Shown one piece after another: positions 35,496-46,681 of a stretch of 64,000 nucleotides of DNA (position 1 is the stretch's first letter; the number at the start of each line of letters is the position of its first letter). This DNA is from Heracleum sosnowskyi. Taxonomy: Eukaryota > Streptophyta > Magnoliopsida > Apiales > Apiaceae. The DNA lies in the NCBI GenBank assembly GCA_030848705.1, contig CM061240.1, positions 122,996,998-123,060,997 on the forward strand. The letters run 5' to 3'. The position numbers and the translations under genes are program-made. The notes under the pieces are model-generated. The model did no database searches. It was not told the origin of the DNA and saw only the letters and a list, made by a program, of their open reading frames with translations.

Positions 35496-38400
35496 ATGAA
35501 TTTCGCTTCTTGGAACGTAAGAGGTCTCAATAAGGGATCCCACCAACAGGAGTTGAAAACTTTTATTAGATCAAATAATATTACTTTTATGGGTTGTATA
35601 GAAACGAAGGTCAAATTGCATAATTTTGATTCTATTTCCAAGTGTATTCGCAGGAATTGGTCTTGGATTAATAATTATGATTCTCATTATAATGGGAGAA
35701 TCTGGGTAGGATGGGATTCATCTATCTGGGATATTTCCGTCCATTCAAAATCGGCTCAACAGGTTACTTGTAGGGTAACTTTCCTTGAAAAGCAGCTGAC
35801 ATTCTTTGTCACCTTTGTCTATGAATTTAATACTCCTCATCAAAGGGTCTCACTTTGGAACGATCTTGTTCGCCTTAGCAATCAGATTTCAGCACCTTGG
35901 ATTTCTTTAGGTGACTTTAATTGTGTTCTTCATCTTTATGAAGTGCAAGGGGGTATGGAGCACTGGACACCTGACATGCAATCCTTCAAAGACTGTATCA
36001 CTTCTGCAGGCTTAGGAGAATTAAAAACTGTTGGAGAACTATTTACATGGATTAACAATAGGCCTCTTGCCCCTATTCATAGACGCCTGGACAGGTCTCT
36101 AGGTAATCAAAACTGGGTCACAACCTTTACTGAAAGTTTAACTCTGGTAAAGTAAAGAGGTATCATGGATCATTGTCCTTTAATTGTTTTTGTCCCAATG
36201 CAGTTGGATAAGAACCGCAAGCCATTCTAGTTCTATAATTTCATGACCTCTCTTGATGGGTTCATGGAGGTGGTTCAAAAATCTTGGGATGTGCCATGGT
36301 ACGGGGACCCCATGGCTGTTTTTTGTCAACGCCTTAAAGAGGTAAAGAAAACACTGGTGATTCTTAACAAACAACATGGAAACGTGCATACTAATGTGGG
36401 ACTAGCCCGGAATTCCTTGAATGATATTCAAGCTCAAATCTCTCTTGCTCCTGGTAACTGTTCTCTTCTTTACAAAGAGCGTGCAACTGCTGCGTTACTT
36501 GAAACAACTTTACTTGAGGAAGAAGCCCTTGCTCTCCAAAAGTCTAGAGTAAAATGGCTTCAATTGGGAGATGGGAATAATAGTTTCTTTTTCAATAAGG
36601 TACGTGCAAACTGGGAGCACAATAAAATCCCCGCTTTGGAAAATAAAGATGGTATCCTTCAGTTTGGCCAGGGCCTAGTCTCTGATATTGCGGTTCAATA
36701 CTTCCAGGACACTCTTGGGACTCCTCCATCTCTAGCCCCTTGTGATCTTAGTGACATCAACTGTCCCACAATCACCCAAGATCAGGCTCAGGCTCTTGAA
36801 GCCCCAATAACAACCGAGCTTATCTACAAGACTCTGAAATCTATGAAGAGAAACAAATCTTCAGGCCCCGACGGGTTTACGACGGAATTTTTCATTGCAA
36901 CTTGGAACATTGTTGGTGCTTGTTTTTGTGAGGCAGTCCTGCATTTCTTCAATACATCTGTGATGCATCCTGGAATAAACTCTACTAGCATTGTTTTGAT
37001 ACCTAAGGTATCGACTCCAACTCACATGAAAGACTTTAGGCCCATATCATTATGTTCCATTTCTTATAAATGTGTTTCGAAGATTATTGCTAAAAGGCTA
37101 AAAAGGGTTCTTCCTAGCACTATTGATATTGCGCAATCTGCTTTCATTGGGGGTAGAAGCGTTTCTGACAATATCCTCATGGCACAAGAATTGTTTCGTG
37201 GTTATAACAGGGACACTGGGGTTGCCAAATGTGCTATAAAAAGTGACCTTCGCAAGGCTTTTGATTCCATTAGCTGGGATTTTATCATGCATGCTCTCTG
37301 TAAAATGAATATCCCTCCCAAGTTTGCTAGTTGGATTTCTGCTTGCATTTCTACTCCTAAATATTCTGTCAAAGTGAATGGTACTCTTAAGGGTTACTTC
37401 AGGGGTCAAAAGGGGCTCCGGCAAGGGGACCCGTTGTCACCTTACCTGTTCACTATAGCAATGAATATCTTTTCTTGTTTGCTTGCTGCTAAACCTCCTC
37501 AATTTAAGCACCATTGGCGATGTAAAGATCTTGGGTTGACTCATCTTTTTTTCGCTGATTATGTACTGTTATTTTCTTATGGAAACAAGGACTCAATCAC
37601 TCACATTATGGACTCTCTCTCAAGATTCACTGGTCTTAGTGGTCTTGCCCCAAATACTCTAAAAAGCACGGTATTCTTTGGAAATTGCAAGGAGGATTTC
37701 AAATATTGGTTTGATGACAGTTATCATATTCCTACAGGGGTGCTGCCTGTGATTTTTTTGGGTGTTCCACTGATTTCTTCTCAACTTAGCTTTAATGACT
37801 GTATGCCTTTGATTGATAAAATATCCAGTCGCATTTTGTCTTGGACCTCTATTTTACTTTCTTTGGCAGGAAGGACTCAATTAATTAAGGCTGTTCTTTT
37901 CTCTATGCAAGCATACTGGTCGAATCATTTCTGGATACCTACTGCAGTTCCTAAACAAATACGGTCTTTGTTAACTAGATTCCTGTGGAAAGGAGACATT
38001 ACAAAGAAAGGTGGAGCAAGGATTGGCTGGAATACCGTTACCCTTCCTAGGGATGAAGGTGGTTTGGGGATTAAGAATTCTTCTGACTGGAACAGGGCCC
38101 AACTTATGGTGCATCTCTGTCATATTATTTCTGATGCTCCTAATCTATGGGCTAAATGGGTGAATAATACGGTTATCAAAAGGCAACATTTTTGGACTAT
38201 GATCGAACCCACGGACTGCTCGTGGATTTGGAGGAAAATTCTTCAACTTCGAAATGTGGCTCTTCAATTTTTATCTTATACTGTTGGGGATGGGCGCAAT
38301 ATTTCTCTCTGGTTTGATCCATGGTGGAATCAATCCTGCCTTGCATCGAATAAGTTTGACAACATCATTACCCAAGCCGCCGGGCTATCCACTGAAACAA

Positions 38401-39125
38401 CTGTCCATGATATCATTAATACAAGTAATTGGGTACTTCCAATTCCTAATACACATCTTCATCATGTGCAACATAAATTTTTGGACTGGATTCATAACTT
38501 CTCCTATCCTGATTTCAACTTGGAGCAAACTGATCGAATTTATTAGAATGGGGTGGATGTTAAAAAAATTAAAGCTTGGCACATTTGGGATGCTACTAGA
38601 TTCAGACTTCCGGTTATTCATTGGCATTCTCTGGTTTGGCACAGATTATATATTCCGAGATATGCTCATCACGAATGAATTCTTTGTTGGAACAGATTAC
38701 CAACTCTTACAAGATTGGCCTCGTTCGGAATTGACTTACCACAACATTGTAGCCTCTGTATTGGGGGGATCGAAGATTCCTCGCATCTCTTCATTACCTG
38801 CACCTATAGTTCATTCATTCTCAAGAAGCTAGCTTCTGCTCTTAATGTTGATGTTCAAGCCTACTCCTGGCTAGACTTGCTCACTTCCTGGGGGGGCTGT
38901 CACTAATCCCATTCGGAGGTCTCTTTGTCTCCTTGCTGCACAGGTCTTCTGTTACCACATCTGGAGAGAGAGAAATGCTCGTATACACGGGAAACGATGT
39001 TTCAGCCCGCACAAGCTCTTTGACGGAACCTTTTAGATATTAGAGTTAAACTTAGTTCCACTAGCTGGTTCACTTCACTAGATTGTATAGATGATTTCAC
39101 ATTTTGGCTTACTAACTATGTTTAG
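35496..39125 (+). pseudogene. LINE ORF2 (endonuclease and reverse transcriptase), broken
   Basis: The first part (35496-36152) is an APE-type endonuclease with SWNVRGLN, IETK and GDFN. Stop TAA at 36153-36155 precedes the (S)DHCP block, and another stop lies just before 36243. From 36243 the reverse transcriptase shows LIPKV, FRPISLC, SDLRKAFDSISW and GLRQGDPLSPYLF. The catalytic FADD box reads FADY (LFFADYVLLF, about 37549-37578), so one of the two metal-binding aspartates is lost. A stop at 38544-38546 is followed by the zinc-binding end (CSLCIGGIEDSSHLFITC) in another frame, which points to at least one frameshift. No RNase H is seen. Confidence 0.85.
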
Positions 39126-39306
39126 TGTTTAGCGCTAGGCTGCCTGGGGCTCCCATCTTTTGTTTCCTTTCCATTCTCAATCTTCGCTTCTGTAGATTGA
39201 TTTTAGATAGTCCTCTCTAAGGCTTGTCTTAGAGAAAGGGTCAACCCCTGTATTTTTTGCTTGTTTATATATATTCAGCTTAGCAAAAAAAAAATAGTAG
39301 ATAATA

Positions 39307-40177
39307 CTTTTGAAACTGTAGTCTTCACCAAACAGCTCAGCTTCTGTCCAAAAAAAACACAAATAGCTCAGCTTGTTACTTGCATAACCTGATCAGAAAC
39401 TATGACAACCAATTAGTTCATTACTTGTGAATCTCACAGTCTAAGTTCATAAAACATAACCTACAAGAATCATTCAGTAAAGATCAGAATTTTATTAAAT
39501 CACATTTCTCCTGGTTAAATTTCTTTATTTACTCTTCCTGTTTTTTTTCAGCGTAAGTTACCATCAGTCTTAATCAGCTGCAGTGTGATAAACTTTCTTC
39601 ATCCATTCATCTCCCAGAAATTGACTCAACAATCTGTCGTACATCATCGATTTATAGTGCATATGGAAGTCCAAGGCCACTTGACCTATAATCGGATTCT
39701 AATATTTGCGATAGAACTTCAGCTGCTGGTGTGCTAATCATAGAAATCCTGTTATGGTGCTTCTGGATGACTTGTAAATAACTCAGAATCAGTTTATGAA
39801 AATAAAAGCATACTTACTGAACATAATAGTTCTTAGCCATCTCCTTAAGAAATGAGGAATGGGCTTCCATAGGGTTGGAGAAGCAAGTTGCCAGACAATT
39901 ACACAATTCATTAAATTTTACGAAATCTGTCAAAACATTAATCCTTTGATTACCATTAATATTTTCTGAAAATGAGGGTGTCCATTACAGAAACTGTAGT
40001 TCTTGCACCCATTTAAAGCACATGCAAACGTATCATTAATGTTTAATTACATTTTTCTTGAATGAACAATTGAATATTAAGTTTCTTCTTTCAGCTTTAA
40101 ATTCTTCATTATAAAATCTATCCTTGTCAACCTGCTCATAAGCTCAAAATTTTTGTAACATTTTTCATTTCTAAAAC
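39307..40177. other. Intergenic region upstream of the sulfotransferase gene
   Basis: The final 70 bp hold a TATA-like box (separate entry). Two short minus-strand stretches look slightly coding-like: about 39815-39905, reading FLKEMAKNYYVQ then stop, and about 39570-39700, reading MMYDRLLSQFLGDEWMKK then stop. I could not join them in frame or assign a family, so no gene is called. Confidence 0.4.
40110..40117 (+). promoter_or_regulatory. Candidate TATA box of the sulfotransferase gene
   Basis: TATAAAAT lies about 60 bp upstream of the ATG at 40178, which would leave a 5' leader of some 30 nt. It is the best TATA match in the upstream region; its use is inferred from position only. Confidence 0.4.
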
Positions 40178-41188
40178 ATGGCACATTCTTGTCCAAAATC
40201 AAGTTTCATTTATGATAGTTGTAAAGATCCCGAGAAGAGCCAACAAGAATTTCAAGAAATTATCTCAAAAGCTCCGAAAAATAGTGAGTGGTTTGCTTTC
40301 AGTGATCTGTACCAGTACCAGGGCTTTTGGTTCACTCCCAAATTCCTCGAAGGAACGATACTAGCACAAGAACAATTCAGACATCAGTCTAATGATATTA
40401 TTTTGTGCAGCTATCCACGAACAGGTACTACATGGCTTAAATCCTTGAGTTTTGCCATTATGAACAGAAACAATTCAGATTCTTTGATTAATCCTTTGCA
40501 TTCTGTTATGCCCCATGAATGTGTTCCCTTTTTGGAAGTTGATCTTTTTCAAAGAAAATCCATCAAATATTACCCAAAAGTTCCCCTCGTGGCAACGCAC
40601 CTACCTTATAGTTTACTTCCTGACTCTGTCATGGACTCAACATGTAAACTAGTTTACATCTGTCGAGATCCGAAAGATGTGTTTGTTTCTCTGTGGCACT
40701 TCTTAGGTAATGTGAAAGACAAGGAGACGAAAATTGACGAGTTTTCTTTGCAGAAAGGATTTGATTTGTTTTGCAATGGGGTTTCATTACATGGACCTTA
40801 TTGGGATCACGTATTAGGATATTGGAGAGCTAGTTTGGAATTTTCAGAGAATATACTCTTCATAAAATACGAAGATCTTAAGGAAAAAACTTCACTTCAT
40901 GTGAAGAGATTGGCTGAATTCATGGGGTATCCATTTTCTTTAGATGAACAAAGGGAGGGTGTGGTGGAGAAGATAATAGAAATATGCGACTTTCATAATT
41001 TGAGGAATTTAGAAGTGAACAAGAAGGGGGAGTATGCCATATTTGAATCTGTTGTGGTGCAGAACAACAAGTATTTTAGAAAAGGTCAAGTTGGAGACTG
41101 GAAAAATTATTTAACTGCCGAAATGCAAGAACGTTTGGACTGTATTGTTGATCAGAAGTTACAAGGTTCAGGCTTAACTCTCTGTTAA
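40178..41188 (+). CDS. Cytosolic sulfotransferase (plant SOT family)
   Basis: Transfers a sulfuryl group from PAPS to a hydroxyl of a small acceptor such as a flavonoid, steroid or hormone; soluble in the cytosol. A single 336-aa exon, the normal length and intronless form of plant SOTs. The PAPS 5'-phosphosulfate loop is YPRTGTTWLK (79-88; the family usually has YPKSGTTWLK, so K-S is R-T here). The catalytic base is His141 (ATHLPYS). The 3'-phosphate site is CRDPKDVFVSLWHF (Arg163, Ser171), and the C-terminal PAPS-binding motif is RKGQVGDWKN (near 305). The start is the first ATG, followed by a typical N-terminal stretch. The lost loop Lys may change cofactor binding, but all other key residues stand. 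The acceptor cannot be told from sequence. Confidence 0.92.
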   Translation: MAHSCPKSSFIYDSCKDPEKSQQEFQEIISKAPKNSEWFAFSDLYQYQGFWFTPKFLEGTILAQEQFRHQSNDIILCSYPRTGTTWLKSLSFAIMNRNNSDSLINPLHSVMPHECVPFLEVDLFQRKSIKYYPKVPLVATHLPYSLLPDSVMDSTCKLVYICRDPKDVFVSLWHFLGNVKDKETKIDEFSLQKGFDLFCNGVSLHGPYWDHVLGYWRASLEFSENILFIKYEDLKEKTSLHVKRLAEFMGYPFSLDEQREGVVEKIIEICDFHNLRNLEVNKKGEYAIFESVVVQNNKYFRKGQVGDWKNYLTAEMQERLDCIVDQKLQGSGLTLC

Positions 41189-42402
41189 TTCTCCCCCAGC
41201 AAAACTTTGCAAATGCAAGCATTCCTTTGTGAAAATCCTCCTTGGTGCTCTGAGCCTTTGTCTAGCTCTAGCTTCATCACATCAATCGTAGTTTTTGTGC
41301 TCTGGTACATTTTCTGCTTAGTATGCTATTAAGAATTATTAAAAATCTTAACTTCCTTTTTTTTTGTATCACAATCTCAGTGTCACGCAAATAACAATCA
41401 CAACTAGCAATGTGTAGAACTGTATATAGAGTTTCTGCAAAAGGTGCTCAATTAGTCGATTATGATTTCGTCAAGACGAACATCCAGACCATCCATCCAG
41501 TACTCCAGATGGTGCAAATGATCATCTACAAGATCATGACTTGTGAAAAGGAAAAATAAAAGGATATTAAAATTTTTAAACCGTTTTAATTTTAAATGAA
41601 TCAACACTGAACCAGCTAGACACTGCATATGTTTTCGTTTCTTGTCTTGGCTAGTAACAGACTTCTAGCTTAGTGACTAGTGTTAGCATGACAAAAGACC
41701 TTTCAACCACACCTTTATATGATTCATTTGATACTAGAAAGTCTAAGAACTGACAAAGCCAAACAAATATTAATTTACCTGTATCGTTCGCAGTACATTA
41801 AAAATTACAGAACAATGTTAAAATTTCTATTGATAACTGAGTTGCAGAACCAGAATTTCGAAAGATCGAAAATTATGTGCATTTTCTAAAAATCAGCGGT
41901 GGCTAAGAAAAAATAATTATACCCAGTTTTAAAACGACAGGATTTCAGCCTAGTTTTGCTCGTCCTTGGCCGGACGGTCCCTGATGAAAATGGTATTCTG
42001 AAGCTGCAAAACTGTTTCAGAGTCTCAGTCAAACATAGGTTTCATGCGAATCATAAAGCCATTATTTGCAAGTGTGTTGTCGATAGCCTTTTATTAGTCT
42101 ATGTATGCATTTGATAATCTTACTTTCGCTTTGATCATCTTTTACTTTCTCTTTTTGTCGCTTCAATTAATCATGCACTTTCTATAGATTAGTATTAGTA
42201 TCAAGTTAAAAGGCATGTAACATCCTGTTAAAATGAAGGCACTCAAAATTATTGGTTAGAAGTCTTATTGAATAAAAGAAATTATAAAATATTGAAGTAG
42301 GAGACTTTTTTGATAATTAACATACTCACGCACACATCTTATTTTTGACAAGATTCGAATCCTCGACATCCCGTAAAAGAGCGAGAGTGTAGACTTGTGC
42401 AA
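41189..42402. other. Intergenic region downstream of the sulfotransferase gene
   Basis: AT-rich DNA without ORF or RNA gene. Near 42345-42365 a reversed B-box-like word (gattcgaatcctcg) hints at an old SINE on the minus strand, but no A box at the right spacing is clear. Confidence 0.4.
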
Positions 42403-42481
42403 TCTATACTCTTTATTAATAAACAAAACAATATAATATCAATTCATGCTCGACCCGTGCTTAGCACAGGTTATCAGCCAG
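42403..42481 (+). mobile_element. 79-bp miniature Helitron (both ends, almost no interior)
   Basis: Starts TCTATACTCTTTATTAATAA after a host A and ends with the hairpin GTGCTTAGCAC, about 11 bases, and CCAG before a host T. This is the A/T insertion rule of Helitrons, with CCAG in place of CTAG. The 5' end matches the ends at 20711 and 13734, and the hairpin matches those at 3881 and 60868. The two ends are only about 80 bp apart, so the interior is gone. Confidence 0.55.
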
Positions 42482-43113
42482 TAAATGATAAAGACGGAGA
42501 CAAAGTAATGGATCGAAATTCAAAATAACAGAAGCTTTATTCCCAAGCAACCCCTCTAAGAGAAAAGCTGTTACTCTATCACCCTTGTGCTCTTTGAGTT
42601 CAAACACACACCTTTCAATGATTCTGAAACTTCAAATAAGGAGTATTTTTACACATCCATCTGATCTGTCCAAAAGAAGAGACTAAAAAGCCTACAAATT
42701 CACTCGAGTTATCTTAGAACACCAAAAAACCAGAGATTCGATGCAGTATATATTATTACTTAATCATGTAAATCTATTCGAATTTTGTCTTGATTAAATT
42801 CAGCTCGTTTGTGAGTTAGAGTTAATATTAGTTTCAAATGTAACTAATTTACAAGAGTCGAATCCGAATTAAAAGTTGAATATTGATGAACATATGTTTT
42901 TGAGCAAATATTTGAACAATTAACCTTTTATAAGGGAGTGTGATATGGTGTAAGCACTGCCTGATACGGTCAAAAAAGTTACTCCACTATCAAAATTAGT
43001 AGTAGTACTTTACTGTTATGACCATCAGTTAGAACAGAACAACTCTAAGTTAAGTTCACTCTTCATGCATTATATTCTACAACTGTGTACTAACAGAGAC
43101 AACACAATCAACA
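42482..43113. other. Upstream region of the LRR receptor-like kinase gene
   Basis: No ORF or repeat end is seen. The last 60 bp before the ATG contain an AT-rich TATATTC stretch (43071-43077) that could act as a weak TATA element. Confidence 0.35.
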
Positions 43114-46100
43114 ATGAAGCCATTACATGTGACTCTCCCTCTCCTCTTCTTCCACTTCTCTCATCTCCAAGCTCTCCTTAATTCCGACACGCAATCTCTC
43201 CTATCATTCAAATCATCTTCAGACACTTTGAACAAACTCACTACATGGACCAATGCAACTGATCCTTGCACATGGTACGGCATCTATTGTCTGCACAACA
43301 GAGTTTCTCGTCTGGTTCTTGAAAACCTTGAGCTCACTGGTACTTTCGCGTCTCTTAGCTCGCTAACTCACCTTCGAGTCTTGAGCTTAAAACATAACAA
43401 CCTTTCTGGTTCTTTACCTGATATGTCTAAATTTACTTCTCTAAGACTTGTGTTTTTGTCTCATAATAAATTTTCGGGTGAGTTTCCGGTGTTTTTATCG
43501 AGGTTGTATCGGCTTGATTTGTCGTATAATAATCTCTCTGGTCATATTCCGGATAATGTGAATAATCTCACTCACATTCTTACTCTCCGGCTTGAAAGTA
43601 ATCACTTCTCGGGTAATTTACCCGAGATTTATTTGATAAATCTTCGGGACTTTAATATTTCTGGTAACAAATTGACTGGCGAAATACCAGAATCACTTTC
43701 CGGTTTTCCGCCAAGTGCGTTCTATAAAAACATCCTTCTATGCGGAGCTCCCCTCCAGAAATGCAGAAATGACCTGACCCGACCTGGATCTGTTGCTTCT
43801 CCGTCAAGTAAACCAGCTACAAATGCCTCTTCTCCGAAAAAAGAATTGCCGATTTCATCGGGAAATATTAAGAACAAAAGTGGTAGCAAAATTAGTACTC
43901 TGGCAATAATCGCAATTGTTATTGGCGATTTTTTCGTGTTAGTTGTGTTTTCACTGCTCTTATACTGTTATTTCCGGAGGAGCTCGGGAGAAAATGATGG
44001 TACGGGTCCTGGTTCGCGTACAGGGACGGGCCGGGTTACTAAAGGGAAGAATGTAGTGTATTCGTCGAATCCGTACCCTACGGGTCAGCCTGGGTTTGAG
44101 GGAGGTAGAATGGTGTTTTTTGAGGGGGCTAAAAAGTTTGAGCTGGAAGAGCTGTTGAGGGCTTCAGCGGAAATGTTGGGAAAAGGAGGGTTCGGGGTTG
44201 CGTATAAGGCGGTATTGGATGATGGCAATGTGGTGGCGGTGAAGCGGTTGAAGGAGCATGGGAGTAACGTTGGTGGAAAGAAAGAGTTTGAGCAACAAAT
44301 GGAGGTGTTGGGGAAGTTGAGGCATGAGAATTTGGTGAGCTTCAAGGCTTATTATGTTGCTAAAGATGAGAAGTTGCTGATTTATGACTACATGCCTAAT
44401 GGGAACTTGTTTTGGCTTCTTCATGGTACCTTATGAAAACTCGATAATACTATTCTTTCCTCCTATTTTTCATATTGCGTAAGGTCGTATGCAGGGTTAT
44501 ACTGAGGCAGTTTCCAAGGTTCGAAGCAGTGATTTAGTGGATAACAAAGTAGAAATTTTGAACAGTGTCCTTATGTTGTTATGTCTATCATGCATAAATA
44601 AATTAGTCAGATTATAATATAATCATGCGGATAACAAGTGGACACTTTGAACATTTTCATCGTAGGAAAAAGAGACTCTGAGTGTCTTCATTCATATCAT
44701 GCAATGCGTTTCCATACACTAATAATGGAGATGTGACTATTGCTAGTCAAGGAACTCACTAATCTTAAGTCAGATTGATTAGATGCAGTTATGTTATGTT
44801 GAAAGTAATAAAGAACATAAGAGCAGAATTAGCAACAGCCTTTATGAGTGGTTTTATTTTTATTTTTCTACAAAAATTAAAATAAAATTGTGAGTGGTGT
44901 TTGTTGGTCAGTGGCAGCACCTTTAACACACAACATTTCTATTTTTCTGAGGTGGAGTAGGCACCTTTTACCCATAACTAGATGATCATAATATAGGTCA
45001 AGTCGATCCCCTGTTTCAGAATGAAAATGTGATGCCAATGAATTTTTACCCATACTGTTAGGAAAATATATAAAATATATTTAAATCCACTCTTCAAACC
45101 CGAATAAACCGGCTTTCGAGTGGGGATGTTGTGAATAGAATATGATCCTAATAAGTCCAATTCCTAGCTCCTTTAGGTTTTTAGGACAAGTGGTAACTTA
45201 ACGCATACATTTCTTTAGTTTAGTTTTGCGACTTCTGAAGCCATGTCATAACTAACCCAAGTACATTCTGCTTTTTACTTGTAACTTGTAAAATTGCAGT
45301 TAGCAAGTTCTGTTTCTTTCTCAAATAAATTAATGTAGAAATTTTAAGTATGCTCCTTTATAATTAGCCTGGTAAATCTCTTCTATGCTTGCACTCTTCG
45401 TAATATAGGTGATTGCAATGGAAAATCTTATTCCGGCTTAGGTTGATTATTAGTTGCCTCAAGTATCACTGCACAAAAACAGAACAGTTTTAATTCTGGT
45501 TCCATTCAAGGGGCATGATGATTTCTGAATTGGCCCTATTCTACACATATTTTTATCTTGCTTAATACTATTTGTATTTTTCATTTATCTGAAATGTTGT
45601 GGGGAAACTGTTTTGACAGGTAATCGAGGACCGGGACGAACCCCTCTAGACTGGACCACAAGGCTGAAAATTGCAGCTGGAGCAGCCAGTGGACTGGTGT
45701 TCCTTTACAGTTCATGCAGGTCCCATAAACTTATACATGGTAACATCAAATCCACCAATATCCTGCTTGACAGGTCTGGCAATGCCCGTGTTTCAGATTT
45801 TGGCCTCTCCTCTTTCACACCCCCGTCCTCTGTTGCTACCAGATCAAATGGTTATCGGGCTCCAGAATCACAAACAAACAATAGCCGGAAACTCACCGAA
45901 AAATCTGATGTCTATTCTTTTGGTGTTCTTCTGCTAGAATTGTTAACCGGGAAATGCCCCTCAATGGCAGTGGATACTGATGGTTATTGTGATGGAGTAG
46001 TGGATTTGCCACGATGGGTTCAATCAGTTGTAAGGGAGGAATGGACTGCAGAGGTGTTTGATTTGGAGCTGCTTAGGTGCAAGGGAGTCGAGGAGGAGAT

Positions 46101-46257
46101 GGTTGGATTGTTACAGATTGCATTGACTTGTACTTCAGAGTCACCTGATCAACGCCCCAGCATGAGTTATGTGCTAAAAATGATCGAGGAGATTCGAGGT
46201 GTTCAAGTCTCTTCGTCTCACGATTCAGTTTCGGATTCTCCTGCTGTCGGTCTCTAA
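43114..46257 (+). CDS. LRR receptor-like kinase, subfamily III (atypical kinase; At1g68400-like)
   Basis: A plasma-membrane receptor with two exons, 43114-44425 and 45620-46257 (649 aa), joined in phase within HG|NRGPG. Order: signal peptide (about 1-21), LRR N-terminal domain with the CTWYGIYC cysteine pair, about five LRRs (LSLKHNNLSGSLPDMSK, LDLSYNNLSGHIP and others), a second cysteine pair (LLCGAPLQKC), a Ser/Pro-rich stalk, a transmembrane helix (LAIIAIVIGDFFVLVVFSLL), and a kinase domain. The glycine loop GKGGFG, VAVKRL (Lys377) and DFGLS are present, but the catalytic loop reads HGNIKSTN, without the catalytic Asp. This change is usual in subfamily III and predicts weak or no phosphotransfer. 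The single intron in the kinase domain is also typical of the subfamily. Confidence 0.9.
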
Positions 46258-46681
46258 TGGTACCTAGTTGATGATCTTCAAATTATTTCTGGTTCTGTAA
46301 AGTTTAGCTAGTCTTCTTTTATCTTGTTTTTGTCAACCAGTTCTTAGATCACTATAAATCACAGTCAGAGCATCATTTTATAGTTAATCTTTTTGTTTTT
46401 TAAAGTACTCTGCAGCTTACCTAAACTTTATGACAAGTTTGATGACAAAGGTCAGTTACAGTCTGCGAATGACAGTAGAATCCTAAAGCGAATGACAATG
46501 ATTGTAGCAGTTATAAAATCGTATATTGAATAATGAATCCAACAATCTGTGCATGAAGTCACCATACGGGCTTTACTAATGTACATGTAAAACAAATAAA
46601 TAATAGTGAAGGCACTGGAAATTCACTCGATAAATAAAATTTAAATAATGATAACTATAACTATGAATATTAGAAAACCTG

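Larger units (their letters stand above)
29322..35499 (+). pseudogene. LINE ORF1 (RNA-binding protein, DUF4283 and zinc knuckle), broken
   Basis: The N-terminal code (MGSRNSENSG..., 29322-29396) continues in the same sense after the solo LTR, from 33750. A stop lies in the region before 34264, and another (TAG) at 34732-34734 separates the DUF4283 domain (34264-34731; HFIGGGIAFPFV...VPCWIRMVDVPL) from the zinc knuckle CSLCKAFGHSLSRC at about 34810. A further stop occurs at 34966-34968. The last part ends at TGA 35497-35499, overlapping the ORF2 start. In intact plant LINEs this protein binds the element RNA. Confidence 0.8.
29188..39293 (+). mobile_element. L1-type LINE, nearly full length, interrupted by a solo LTR
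   Basis: The element ends in a poly(A) run (39286-39293) and is flanked by ATAGTAAATAATA (29175-29187) and ATAGTAGATAATA (39294-39306), a 13-bp duplication with one mismatch. Without the 4.35-kb LTR insertion it is about 5.75 kb, normal for a plant L1. It has a short 5' leader, ORF1 with DUF4283 and a CCHC knuckle, and ORF2 with an endonuclease and reverse transcriptase plus a C-terminal zinc-binding segment. The two ORFs overlap by ATGA at 35496-35499. Several stops and a changed RT active site make it inactive. Confidence 0.9.
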
